Shown here: piece by piece, positions 22,708-33,587 of the stretch | How the letters are laid out: every line of letters begins with the position of its first letter | Numbering within the stretch: the stretch's first letter is position 1 | The notes under the pieces: model-generated | The model's database searches: none | Told to the model about the DNA's origin: nothing | What the model saw: only the letters and a program-made list of their open reading frames with translations | NCBI GenBank assembly: GCA_022457065.1 | Contig: JAJGBQ010000002.1 | Location: forward strand, 1,984,001 to 2,048,000 | Reading direction: 5' to 3' | DNA from: Curvularia sp. ZM96 | Taxonomy: Eukaryota; Ascomycota; Dothideomycetes; Pleosporales; Pleosporaceae | DNA: 64,000 nucleotides | Program-made: the position numbers and the translations under genes

Positions 22708-25401
22708 CTAAGTCGCGTACTTTACTGCAAAAGTAACAGACTCCACAACATCCCAATCCTCCTTGCGCGCTTCATCACCAAAGATGCGCAGCGCCATGAC
22801 TCTCATCCGGTACGAGCCCTCATCGAGCACACTTCCATCCGCCAACAACCCGTTGAAGTACGCGCGCAGTTCACTTCTCGCAACGTACGTTTGCGGGAAT
22901 CCAGCCAATGGTCCCAGTACCTTGTCGCCTTGCAGCACCTCAACACGGATTAAACGCGAACCAACTAGAGGGTTGATGTAGACGTTGGGTGTGACCCTAT
23001 AGTCACCGCTGTCGGTCGCTGGCGGGTTGTTGGGATCTGGTCGTGGGATGGTGTAGGAGGTATTCGCAGGTACGGGCGCATACCCTTGCGCGAGGTAAAC
23101 ATTGTCAGCCGTAAGGAGGGTGGCACCGCGCATGCTACCTACGACACCGAGGTACGGGAGAACAAGCTTGTCTCCCAGGGTGATGAAGCCACTATACACG
23201 GGTAGTAAGGTCGCGTTGAGACCCGCTGGCGGTGCAATCTCAACGGTCACATTGATGGATTGACCGGCGGCAACATTGACTCGATTAGGTGAGAAGGACA
23301 CAGTAGCCCATGCATCTACAACGGAATTTGAAACCAAGCCTGGCCGAGGTACAGGAGCTTGAGCATCCATTGTGTACAGCGTGACAGCCTTGCGATGATT
23401 CAAATCGAGGACCTCATCAGTGGAGCCTGTGTTCACAATACTGAAAGTGTGAGTGCCGACGAAGTGCTCTGTATCGTTGAGCATTATACTGTCAATATCG
23501 ATCTCGAGGGTAGTGTGCGCAGCTTTCCAAGCTTGCACGATTCCGGCACCTTGTTGTGCGACTGGAGCGAGAATGTCGGGATGTGCAGTCTTGCCATCGT
23601 GCCAGGCGAGTGGTTTCGAGGTGTGCATGAGAATTCTGCGAAGGCGCTTCGGCTCCAGCTTGCCATACACCTCGCCGAGCATTGCATAGATACCCGCGAC
23701 CAGTGGGGTTGACATACTTGTGCCAGTCATAACACGATAGCTACCCAAAGCCGTTGGGTACGTGCTCAGGATGTTCTCTCCGGGTGATACGAGCTGTGGA
23801 GTCATGCTCAACTCCCAGCTTGGGCCCCAGCTAGTCAGCGCGCCAGCGACATATCCGCCACTCTCGTTGTTCTCAAGCTCCTCGAGGTATGTTTGGGAAC
23901 TGTTAGCTGGAACAGTCACAGAGACGGTAGCACCTTGCGAAAGCAGAGAAAGCCAGTGCTCAGCAACGTATGGAACTACCTTGACTACACCTTCAATACC
24001 GTCAGCGTAGACATATGGCTCGTCGCGCATGGTCAGATTAGTGCGCTCATAGTATACCATGAAGCGCCCACCCTTTGCTGCGATATTAGCGCCCTGGTCT
24101 TGCGGGTAGCACTGCGTAGCCCTGAAATCCTTGAATTCCAAAAGCACGATGCGCTGGCTTAGATCTGGTGTATCATCGGGCAACGGTTTGCAAGCGTCAT
24201 CCGCATTGGCAGCAGACCATAGCGGAAGTGTTGTGTCGGAAGTGAATTCTGGGACGCCCATCAAGAAGCCAAACTCATGTGTGCCATTGGTGGTGGCGTT
24301 GGCGCTGGTCTTGTAAGAGCCTCGCTCGAGGAACGTGGGGAACAGTGTATTAGATACGGCCCCCGTGCCCGTGACGCTGCTTCCTGTCGCTGGCGAAGAG
24401 GCGTAGAAAAGTCCCACGGCGCCGTCATTGCCTTCAGATACTACAACAGGGATACCGGAGTCGACAATGCGGGAAACGATAACAGAACGTACATCCTGTG
24501 CCCAGCCCGAGGCTTCACCGTTGGAGTACGAGATGATGTCAGCTCCATCTTCGACGGCACGAGCGAATGCCATCAGCTCGACCTCGTTTGTGGACGTGGT
24601 TGAACAGCCCCACATTCGGTATGCACCTAGCTTTGCTCCAGGCGCAGAACCAGTAAAGCCATATTTGTTGCCTTGGAGCTGAGCGGCAATGGTGCCTGCG
24701 ACGTGTGTGCCATGGCCAACGCAATTGTCCATAGGATCATTATCGGGCTTTGGTTCTGACTGGCCAGGGTTGTACGTATCACCTACCAAGTCGTATCCCA
24801 CTTCAACCAAACAACCTGGGCCGAAGCAACCACCCAGTGCCGGATGGGTATAGTCGACGCCGCTGTCAATGATTGCGATACGATAGCCTTTGCCTGTCAC
24901 ACCCTCTGCGTGCAGCTTGTCGACTTGAGTCATGACATGAGGAGAAAATGTGTCCTGCGATATAGCTTGCCGTTTAACACGTTGTAGCTGAGCAGGCACT
25001 GTAGCGCTTTCTTCGCCCCAACGTGTAGTGATGCGGGTCGGCCATATGTTTTTAACCTCCGGTTGTGCCTTCATCTGACGCAAGAAGTCCCAGCCACTCG
25101 AATTTGAGCCCGAGCTCTTGAATTGGAACGAGACGCCTTTGAAGAACTGGAACCTCAGGTCCTTACGAGGCTCAACTTGCACGCCGGTGGCCGCAAGAGA
25201 GGCATAGAAGGTCTCTGGTGTCTCGTTGTCATTCGCAAACTCGACAATATAGGCGCCGGGCACAATGCCGCTTGCTACCGACTGATCGTTTGCCGCTCGT
25301 TGTACAATCGTATTCGAATGGGGACGGGGATATGCTGGTGTCGAGATAGCGACTTGCGCACCCAGAACAAGGGCCGCAACGGCGTAAGAGAGCTTCCCCA
25401 T
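22708..25401 (-). CDS. Secreted subtilisin-like serine protease (S8, minor extracellular protease vpr-like)
   Basis: Single exon, 897 aa. The start at 25401 (MGKLSYAVAALVLGAQV) gives a clean signal peptide; the in-frame extension to 25482 would bury it. An inhibitor-I9-type propeptide (GAYIVEFAND...) is followed by the catalytic domain: Asp179 (IAIIDSGVD), His233 (GHGTHVAGT) and Ser562 (GTSMSTPLVAG). A protease-associated (PA) insert lies between His and Ser (DLSQRIVLLEF...GGRFMVYYERT). After the catalytic domain comes a beta-rich Fn3-like/DUF1034-type region with many NxS/T sites. All triad residues are intact. Such enzymes digest protein outside the cell. It is the last gene before the AT-rich block, a position where fungal secreted genes often lie. 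Confidence 0.92.
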   Translation of the reverse strand: MGKLSYAVAALVLGAQVAISTPAYPRPHSNTIVQRAANDQSVASGIVPGAYIVEFANDNETPETFYASLAATGVQVEPRKDLRFQFFKGVSFQFKSSGSNSSGWDFLRQMKAQPEVKNIWPTRITTRWGEESATVPAQLQRVKRQAISQDTFSPHVMTQVDKLHAEGVTGKGYRIAIIDSGVDYTHPALGGCFGPGCLVEVGYDLVGDTYNPGQSEPKPDNDPMDNCVGHGTHVAGTIAAQLQGNKYGFTGSAPGAKLGAYRMWGCSTTSTNEVELMAFARAVEDGADIISYSNGEASGWAQDVRSVIVSRIVDSGIPVVVSEGNDGAVGLFYASSPATGSSVTGTGAVSNTLFPTFLERGSYKTSANATTNGTHEFGFLMGVPEFTSDTTLPLWSAANADDACKPLPDDTPDLSQRIVLLEFKDFRATQCYPQDQGANIAAKGGRFMVYYERTNLTMRDEPYVYADGIEGVVKVVPYVAEHWLSLLSQGATVSVTVPANSSQTYLEELENNESGGYVAGALTSWGPSWELSMTPQLVSPGENILSTYPTALGSYRVMTGTSMSTPLVAGIYAMLGEVYGKLEPKRLRRILMHTSKPLAWHDGKTAHPDILAPVAQQGAGIVQAWKAAHTTLEIDIDSIMLNDTEHFVGTHTFSIVNTGSTDEVLDLNHRKAVTLYTMDAQAPVPRPGLVSNSVVDAWATVSFSPNRVNVAAGQSINVTVEIAPPAGLNATLLPVYSGFITLGDKLVLPYLGVVGSMRGATLLTADNVYLAQGYAPVPANTSYTIPRPDPNNPPATDSGDYRVTPNVYINPLVGSRLIRVEVLQGDKVLGPLAGFPQTYVARSELRAYFNGLLADGSVLDEGSYRMRVMALRIFGDEARKEDWDVVESVTFAVKYAT

Positions 25402-26545
25402 TTTCGAGAAGCTGAGTGAGCGTGAAGGAGCGCCATAATACACGTTGTATTTGTACGAACACCAAGCCCAGAGTGGAGACACCGGCGCTGGGGAAGGTTT
25501 GAGGGCATGATGATATCCTAGCTAACTTCGTATAATTAGCACGGACAGGTTGCACAATGTGCCCTGTGTGTATGGGGAGAGAGGTCAGAGACCAGCATGG
25601 AGATCGCGGATAATATCCACTTTCAATATTGATTATCGGTCCCATTCCCTTTCTAGGACTACGACCGGAGAATTGACGCTGCGCGCGGGCCGAGCCCCCC
25701 CAAACATCGTAAGGTAATTTGCCATGCTCATTGTTAGACTGCTATTTGATATCATGAGATTCTCGTGCAAGTTCGTATTCCGGATACGATTGCTCGTCAT
25801 GCGGCGTCTTGGCAGAGAAGTATGGAGTGGGGTCGACAAAGATATGTATGTAACGTTATCCTAAATAGGTCCCGATTGTGCTTGGAACACGACGGCTAGC
25901 TAGCTAGCCTTCCTGGGCGTACTCGCATTATCAGGTGCTTGTGCACATGACGTTGTGCAGTCGCTTATCTCCTTTCCGCCCTTAACTTAAGCGAGAAGTT
26001 CGCGTTTGTTAGATTTTGTAATGGTATCAACCTAAGCTGTGTCCCGAGCGATGATACAGCTTTTGCTTAGTCGGATAGAAGGGTCTCTGTTACGGGGCGT
26101 TGAAGAGCTCTACTGAGCTTTTAAAAGATATCTAGAGATAAGAAAGGCTTGGCGTTGGCAAGTAGAGCTGAAGATGATCTAGCAGTGACGGAGCTTATGA
26201 GTAAGGCCTGTGTAGCACTCATGCGTCGAACATAGAGTTGTGGGTGTGTAGGGGTGCGACGTCGCGATAGTGTCGAGACGTCGACTCGACAGAGGATTGT
26301 TGGCGTGCAGGACTAGGGTGGTAAATAGGCATATAGTACCCGTTGCGGGTAGAGGTAGAGTACAGGTATGTAAGGGGCTACGCCCAGGTACTCTACTAAG
26401 AAGATTACATAATAACAGAACACGTGACTAGTATAAGTCACGTAGCTTTCACTTACTATATAAGTAAAAGAAGATAACAAGTAGTATTTACTTAGCTTAT
26501 CTTATTATTCTATACTTCTTCTTTGTAATAAGTAAATATATACTA
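25402..26545. other. Transition from gene-rich to AT-rich repeat block, possible LTR fragment
   Basis: The first 450 bp hold the subtilisin promoter. From about 25.9 kb the composition drifts to TA-rich. A TGTTACGG start at 26088 resembles the TGTTACGAACC start of the Gypsy LTR at 44111, and TATA-like sequence near 26455 (CTTACTATATAAG) could belong to an LTR promoter. A palindromic CGTGACTAGTATAAGTCACG lies near 26424. The stretch is cut by transposon A at TA 26544-26545. The LTR reading is tentative. Confidence 0.4.
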
Positions 26546-28407
26546 ACGTACCTCACGGGTTCGCGGTCCACACGGGTTCGCGGTCCACTTTTGCCAAGAC
26601 TCTACCAAATCTACCACATTATAGCCTAATACAACCCACTCTAGGCCTATTTAGGGTAATATAATATAAGATATTATTTAGAGGGTACTTCTACTATATA
26701 CTTGCACGTTCGCGCGTTATATCTAGTCTTATTATACCGTCTACACCGTCGTTAAGACAGTTTACCTACTTTAGCGCGCTTCTACTTCTTTAACTTCTTC
26801 CTATTACTACGCACCCTAAAGTCCTAAAGAGTAGCTAAGCGTGCCCTATCTTTAACTATTAAGATCCCCTCTGCCTAAACCCGCTTTCTTTTGTGCAATT
26901 TTTATCGCGTTGCAGCCTTATTCGCTGCCTTAAGCTTAGCTATCTCCTATTACGCTAACACTAGCTTATGCGCGATAATAGCTGCCCCCTTTAAGACCTT
27001 CTTAAAGGCCTCTACTATAAACGTTAGTAAGCTATTTATATACCTTTTAATTCTTTGTTTTACTAGCGTCGATTACAACCCTAATTCTAGAGTATTACTA
27101 GGTGTTTACGACACCTAGGGCTAGTTATTAATAGGTAGGGGTGATAGAGTGCGCAACTAGACATCAAGGGCGGATATAACCTATTCTAAGTTAAATAGGA
27201 CTAATTCTACGCCTCGAAACCCTCCTTAGACATTACTAGTAGTAAACGAGGCGTTAAAAGCCTGCTTAAAGCAAGATAGGAACTCTTGTTTAGTAATATA
27301 GTTGATGTAAGTGCGTATAAGCGATTTAACTTAGCGCCTATAGGCCTACTTTAAAGAGACAAAACAGCCCACATTAAGTAGCTACAAGAGGTGAGACGAG
27401 TATAGAGATATATAAAGAGTAACAATATTATTATCTTTATAGTATTTTTAAAAATCTAGCGAGTTATAGCTCTTATAGCCGTTAATAATAAGTAGATAGT
27501 AGGTACTAACTACCTTCTTCTTTGTATACTTATTAAAGTGCTTTAGCTACGCAAGACTATACTTATTAGTCGTCTAGCCATTCTTAGAGACTCTAATAAC
27601 CTAGTTCTAGAGTATATCGCCATCCTTGTACTAGCTTAAGAGATAGTAGCGCGCCTTAAGGATAATAAAAGGCGGAATCGTCCACCCAGTCGCATTAATA
27701 CCCTAGATAACCGTCGCCCACTCTCTATTACTAGGCTAGATAGTCTTTAGTCGTCCGCGTCTCTCTAATACTATAATAATAGCTCTAGGGGTAATCTAGC
27801 CTATTATAAAGCCCGTCTCGTTAAAGTTATACGTGTCGTCATCCTAGATACTATACTTAACTTTTATATTAGCTACTAGGCCAAACTAGTCTTAAATAGC
27901 CTTTAGGTCCTCACAGAGAGCTCTCTTATAGTCGTACTTGCGATTAAACTTTATTCTAAGCTTAGCACGGCGCTTAATAAACGTACTAGGCTAGTTTTAG
28001 CCAACCTAGCCTAGATTACGCTCGGCGCGCAAAGAATTAGCTATATTAGCTATATCTACGAGCCTAGGGGGAAATCCACGTAAATCAAGATTAAGTATAT
28101 ACTAAACAACCACGTCCTTCTTAAGCTTAGATAGATTTATTATTATAGACCTACGATCTGCTTATAAAGCCCGTCCGTCGCGTCTTTAACGTAGTGTTAT
28201 TCGAGAGACGTTATAAAGAGCTATAGCGCGTCGTTCTAAGAGATTCGCGTCCTATTTAAGAGCTTAAAGAGCAAGCTATATTTAACATTTACTAGAAGGC
28301 TGTAACTACTGTTGTTATTGTAACATTTATGGGTAGTAGGTATTTTAGTAGGGTCTTGGCAAAAGTGGACCGCGAACCCGTGTAGACCGCGAACCCGTGA
28401 GGTACGT
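26546..28407 (-). mobile_element. Fot1/pogo-type DNA transposon A (1862 bp)
   Basis: Flanked by TA (26544-26545 and 28408-28409). Terminal inverted repeats of about 55 bp start ACGTACCTCACGGGTTCGCG and contain the 17-mer CACGGGTTCGCGGTCCA twice in tandem (26554-26570, 26571-26587). The transposase runs on the minus strand and is destroyed by stops, but reads like the other copies (SSHLL..LLNVGCF..LK, then a C-terminal CGRYNKTRYNARTC-like remnant of a zinc knuckle). The length equals what I recall for the Parastagonospora element Molly; identity was not checked. Confidence 0.85.
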
Positions 28408-28409
28408 TA

Positions 28410-28547
28410 GATTAATTCTCTCTACGTATTTTATATGACTAGGAACTTTAGATAAGTAAATTATACTTATTTACTCTAGACTTCTTACTTCTCTAAAACC
28501 TCTTTTTATCACCAACTTAATAATAGAATATAACATAAAGATTAGTA
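28410..28547. other. Host retroelement fragment between transposons A and B
   Basis: About 140 bp of TA-rich sequence that becomes continuous with 26.1-26.54 kb and with 30399-30734 when A and B are removed; it is part of the older element into which A and B jumped. Confidence 0.5.
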
Positions 28548-28549
28548 TA

Positions 28550-30396
28550 ACGTGGTTCACAAGCGAGTCGCTCACCTAAGCGAGTCGCTCACGCCCCACC
28601 AGCGCGTCGACGTCGAGACTATAACACGTTATGTCTTAACAACGTTAATATTTATTAGCCTATTCTAAATTAGATCTTTAGCTTACTCTTTTTAATATCT
28701 AATTATAACGTGTTTAAAGCTAAAGACGTACTACCTCTATCTATAACGTGCCTTAAAGAACCCTATCTAACTAACGCGCTAGAAAGCGCCCTCGACGCGA
28801 CTGCGAAGCGAATTTAAAGCGCTTAAACAAACTAGAAGAGAAGGCTATAGTTAGGCGTGTTCTTAAGAAGTCTACGCGAGAATTTGCGCCTATAAAGTCT
28901 AACGTTCGAGTAATAGCTAATAAACTCCTATATAAGCGTAGGAGTAACCCTGTTAGCAAGAACTAGATTAACAACTTTGTTAAGAGAACTCCTAAGCTCC
29001 GCACGCGCTAGAGCCGTCCCTACGATTACTAGCGAGCTACCTACGAGAACCTAGCGGCTATCTAGCGCTAGTTTAACTTAGTCTAGGTAATAAAGTAGAA
29101 GTAGAGTATTATAGACGATAATATCTATAACTTTAACGAAACTAGCTTTATAATAGGTAAGATTTTATTATAGTTAGTTATTATAGTATTAGAGGAATAT
29201 AAGAAAAAGAAGTAGATACAGCTAGATAACTGTAAGTAGGTTACTATAATCTAAGACGTAGGCGCGTTAGGTCGCTAGCTACCTCTCTTCGTTATCTTTG
29301 CAGGCAAGGTGCTTATCAACGTCTAGTTTAAAGACCTACCTACTAACTAGGTACTTAAAGTTAGCCCTAATAGCTAGATAAACAATTAGCTTACTCTTAC
29401 GTAGTTAGAGTACTTTAATACCTATATAAAAAGATAGACTATAGATAGATATTAACTACTTATTATCGACGGCTATAAGAGCTACTACTCGATTAATTTT
29501 TAGAATCTTTATAAGGAGAAGAATATTATTCTTCTCTATATGTCTACGCACTCGTCTTACCTATTATAGCCTCTTAATATTACCTACTTCTCGCTATTAA
29601 AGCGCAAGTATAGCGACTCGATCTTAGGCTTAGCACGTAACTGTACTAGCTATATTAGTAAGAAGACCTTCCTACTAGTCTTTAAGACTAATTTTAAGTA
29701 GTCTATTACGAAGAAGAATATCTAAGCTAGCTTTAAAGGCGCTAGTCTAGTCCTATATAACCTATAGGCTATGCTATTAAAGCTTAATATAGTAGTGTAG
29801 ACACTATATTAATTATCTCGACAGGTAGCCACCTAGAAGGCGCAGACGCCACGTAACGCGCGCGAAGTCGAGGCTTAAATTAGTCTTATTTAATAGAGCG
29901 TGAGAAAGCGCTGTAGGTCTTCTACTAATTTACTTACTAAGTAGATTGCGTAGTTAAGTAAGAGGGCTTAGTAAATAGTATATAAAATAACGCTTATAAT
30001 AGAGGAAATAAGTACTCTTTAAGTAGCTCTAGACGAATTAAATAAGCGTAAGAGCTATAAGCGGCGATACGTATAGATAGAAGAGACTCTTACTATAGGT
30101 AAGGTACAAGAAGTATTAGCTAAATAGGCGGGTAGTAGTCGTGGCGACGGTGAGAGTGCGTCGAAGAGGGTGCGAGAAGAGAGGCGGTGTGGGCGTTGTA
30201 AGCAGACTAGACATAACGCCCGTACTTGCGTAGTTAAGATAGATAGTGTAAGTAATAGTAGCGATTCTAATAATTAATTTAGTATATTAGAATATTTTAT
30301 TAACTATAATAAAAGACTATAATAACGTGTTAACGTTAACGCGCTAGTGGGGCGTGAGCGACTCGCTTAGGTGAGCGACTCGCTTATAAACTACGT
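28550..30396 (+). mobile_element. Fot1/pogo-type DNA transposon B (1847 bp)
   Basis: TA at 28548-28549 and 30397-30398. The ends start ACGTGGTTCACAAGCGAGTC and hold a 17-bp-period pair of AAGCGAGTCGCTCAC motifs, then GCCCCACCAGCGCG. Same family as H and I by internal sequence and length, with a different subterminal pentamer (CTCAC instead of GCACC). The right end is RIP-altered. Confidence 0.9.
28631..30277 (+). pseudogene. Transposase of element B (549 codons, RIP-stopped)
   Basis: From ATG 28631 to the final TAA the span is 1647 nt, an exact multiple of three and identical in length to the frames in C, H and I. Many TAG/TAA codons interrupt it. The recognisable C-terminal CGRCKQTRHNARTC zinc-knuckle-like motif is well kept. 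It would encode a DDE transposase with an N-terminal DNA-binding part. Not functional as it stands. Confidence 0.8.
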
Positions 30397-30736
30397 TATC
30401 TAGAAGTACTATCTATTATTACGCGCTTAGTAATTAAATTAACTAAACTAGAGAACTCGCGATAGTTTCTTATTAATATTACGTAAAAAAGAATTTAGAG
30501 TACTAGATATTATTATTAAAAAAAGAGTATAGAAATTATTATTATAATAGAGTAAAGTTATACGTACTAGTAGAGATTCTAGTTCTAAACTTTAAAAAGC
30601 TAGATTAAAAGCTCGCGCGCCTAGAGTAGTAAGAAGTAGATATAGATATAGTAGAAGCTATAGTCTTATAGTTATTAATAGTAGCTTATATAAAGAAAAA
30701 TTATCTTTATAAATAATAAAAGTTATTAAAGCGTTA
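30397..30736. other. 340 bp spacer between transposons B and C
   Basis: TA-rich remnant of the older host element, with no own gene. An identical inverted copy of the same length occupies 63635-63974. Confidence 0.7.
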
Positions 30737-32583
30737 ACGTGGTTCACAAGCGAGTTAGCACCCTAAGCAAGTTAGCAGCTCCCTACTAGCGCGTTAACGT
30801 CGACACGACAACGCAAAATGCTATAATAACGTAATTATCTATCTATCTATCTAGAATTAGATCTTTAGCTTACTTTATTTAATATCTAATCGTAACGTGT
30901 TTACAGCTAAAGACGTACTATCTTTATTTATAACGTGTCTTAAAGTACTCTATCTAACTAACGCGCTAGTAAGCGCCCGCGACGCGACTATATACTAAAG
31001 TTAAAACGTCTAAATAAGCTAGAAGAGAAGACTATAGTTAGGCGTGTTCTTAGGAAGTTTATAAGAGAATTTACGTCTATAAAGACTAACGTTTAAGTAA
31101 TAGCTAATAAACTATTATATAAGCGTAGAAGTAACTCTATTAGTAAGAACTAGATTAATAACTTTATTAAGAGAACTTCTAGGCTTTAGACGCGCTAGAG
31201 TTTTCTCTATAACTACTAGTAAGCTATCTACAAGAATCTAGCGGCTATCTTGCGCTAGTTTAACTTAGTCTAGATAATAAAGTAGAAGTAGAGTATTATA
31301 GACTATAATATCTATAACTTTAATAAAACTAGCTTTATAATAAGTAAGATTTTATTATAGTTAGTTATTATAGACTTAGAGAGATTAAATAAAAAAAAGC
31401 GTGTCTAGCTAGATAACTATAAGTAAGTTACTATAATCTAAGACGTAGACGCGTTAGATTACTAGCTATCTCTCTTTATTATCTTTACGGGCAAGGTGCT
31501 TATTAACGTCTAGTTTAAGAATCTACCTACTAACTAGATACTTAAAGTTAGTTCTAATAGCTAGATAAATAATTAGCTTACGCTTATCTAGTTAGAGTAC
31601 TTTAATACTTATATAAAGAGCTATACTATAGGTAGATATTAACTACTAATTATTAATAGCTATAAGAGCTACTACTTTATTAATTTTTAAGATCTTTATA
31701 AGAAGAAGAATATTATTTTTCTCTATATACCTATCTACTTGTCTTACCTATTATAGCCCTTTAATATTATCTACTTCTTACTATTAAAGCGTAAGTATAG
31801 TAACTTAATCTTAGACTTAGTACGTAACTATACTAGCTATATTACTAAGAAGACCTTTCTACTAGTCTTTAAGACTACTTATAAGTAGTCTATTATAAAG
31901 AAGAATATTTAGGCTAGCTTTAAAAGTACTAGACTAGTCTTATATAACTTATAGACTATACTATTAAAGCTTAACGTAGTAGTATAGACACTAGAATAAT
32001 TACTATAATAGATAGCTGTCTAGAAGACGTAGATACTACGTAACGCGCGCGAAATTAAGACGTAAAGTACTCTTATTTAATAGAAAGTAAGAAACTACTC
32101 TAGGTCTTTTATAAGTTCTCTTAATAAAAAAGATACTTAGTTAAGTAAAGAGGCTTAGTAAATAGTATATAAGATAACGCTTATAAGAGAGAAAGTAGCT
32201 ACTCTTTAAGAGGCTCTAGATATAGTAAATAAGCGTAAGAGCTATAAGTAGTAATATATATAAATAGATAAGACTTTTATAATTAGTAAGATATAAGATT
32301 TATTAGCTAAATAAGTAAGTAGTAGTCGTAGTAATAGTAAGAGTACGTTAAAGAAAGTACGAGAAAAGAGGCGCTATAGGCGTTATAAGTAGACTAGATA
32401 TAACGCCTATACTTGCGAAGTTAAAACTAATAGTACTAGTAATAGTAATAGATCTAAGAAGTAAATTAGCTTATTATAATTTTGAATATACTATAATTAA
32501 TAGCTATAATAATATTGCGAAGTCGACGCGCTAGTGGGGCGTAACCGACTTACTTAGATAACCGACTGGCTTGTGAAACACGT
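30737..32583 (+). mobile_element. Fot1/pogo-type DNA transposon C (1847 bp) with atypical right end
   Basis: The left end (ACGTGGTTCACAAGCGAGTT...) follows TA 30735-30736 and is H-type with RIP changes. The right end is different: ACGTGTTTCACAAGCCAGTC on the minus strand, then GGTTATCTAAGTAAGTCGG and GCCCCACTAGCGCG, closer to B. The right flank reads GATAAG, so the expected TA duplication is missing. The inverted copy I has normal ends and TA on both sides. Confidence 0.85.
30818..32464 (+). pseudogene. Transposase of element C (549 codons, heavily RIP-stopped)
   Basis: Same 1647 nt frame as in B and H, from an ATG to a TAA after AAG AAG. It is more strongly mutated than H, with stops throughout, and differs from H mainly by transitions toward A/T. 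It matches the reverse complement of 61907-63553. Confidence 0.75.
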
Positions 32584-33304
32584 GATAAGAAGTCTATTAT
32601 ATTAGATACTTTTATAAAAATGAAGTAGAGAGTACTTAGTAGTAACATGCTAGTCTAGCTAGATTTAAGAGTAGACTAATAGTAGTCTAGTTTTATTTTA
32701 GATACTTAATAAAAGATATTCTATTATTTTCTTATACTTTATTATTCTATAGTAAGATTATATTATTTATACTTTAATTCTATATCTTAATCTACTTATA
32801 TAGAGCTTAGAGAAAGTCTAGACGCTAAGAATTCTACTTATAGAAAGTTTTAAGCTTATAGTAAGCTCTTATGAAGTTTAAACCAGCTCTATCCTTTTAT
32901 AAACGACTTTAGTAAATTATTTTAGAATTTTTATTTTAAATTAATAATTATAGTTTATCTAGCCTCTGTAAAGCTAAAACGACAAATTGCCTAACTTCTT
33001 TCTTACATCTACTATCTTAATATTCTCTATCTCTACGTCTCTATCTATATCTATCGCTATCTCCGCGTCTATATCTACGTCTATATCTGCGTCTATATTT
33101 ATATCTATATCCGTATCTATATCTATTAGAATTAATTAAATAAACTAGAGTATCGCGCCTATCTAAGCTATACTCTTCTCCCTCTATGACTTCGTCTTAG
33201 AGTCTCTCTACGTTATAATAGCCTCTATAATATTATCTATATTATACTTAAGCTATAAGAAAGTATTAGAACTAAGCTATCTTCTCTTATCTAAGATTAA
33301 CTTA
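32584..33304. other. TA-rich retroelement remnant
   Basis: No own gene recognised. It contains the acidic-coding tandem repeat listed separately, and is probably the 3' part of minus-strand coding sequence of an older element. Confidence 0.4.
33020..33125 (-). repeat. Tandem 6/12-mer repeat (TCTATA / TCTACG type)
   Basis: Repeating units such as TCTATATCTACG and TCTATATCTGCG. On the minus strand one frame reads alternating Asp-Ile-Asp-Val/Ala (DIDVDIDA-like), an acidic low-complexity segment like those in gag proteins. It is probably a coding repeat of the decayed host element. Confidence 0.7.
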
Positions 33305-33587
33305 TGTTAGAGCTAAGGAAACTTCGGACAAAGGGGATTTTATTAAGTGGACTAACTAAATCTGCTTAATATATTAGATTAGTTAGATAGATAAGAATAT
33401 ATACTACTACTTCTATACTTTCTAGCCTTAATTAGACTAGCTTACTTACTCAATTAGCTAATTAGGCTAATATCTTAATCTTATCTAATCTAATTAATTC
33501 AATTAGGCTTAGCCTAATCTCGAACAGACTTAACTTAATCTAGATTAGGTAATCTTAATTAGTAACTAGTATAATTAAGTTACAACA
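33305..33587 (-). repeat. Probable LTR of minus-strand retroelement L
   Basis: Read on the minus strand it starts TGTTGTAACTTAATTATACT directly after a purine run (TTAAGAGGGTG) and ends CTCTAACA, i.e. TGTT...AACA borders with a polypurine-like tract at the expected place for a 3' LTR. The interior is rich in TTAGGCTAA/TTAGCCTAA words. The matching 5' LTR was not found. Confidence 0.5.

Larger units (their letters stand above)
30376..32510 (+). repeat. Left arm of a long inverted duplication
   Basis: The right end of B, the 340 bp spacer and almost all of element C are matched base for base, as far as compared, by the reverse complement of about 61850-64000. The shared bases include RIP-type changes. 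Checked blocks include the whole 340 bp spacer, the C left end to about 30.9 kb, and 31.36-31.50 kb. Identity stops near 32510, just inside the right end of C. Confidence 0.85.

Noticed and set aside
26891..27118. 75 aa frame in transposon A, plus strand
   Set aside because: Antisense to the dead transposase; no motif.
28771..28959. 62 aa minus-strand frame in transposon B
   Set aside because: Antisense to the transposase N-terminal region; no independent signal.
33400..33560. Telomere-like TTAGGC words
   Set aside because: Not a tandem TTAGGG array; they are mixed TTAGGC/TTAGCC words within a putative LTR.
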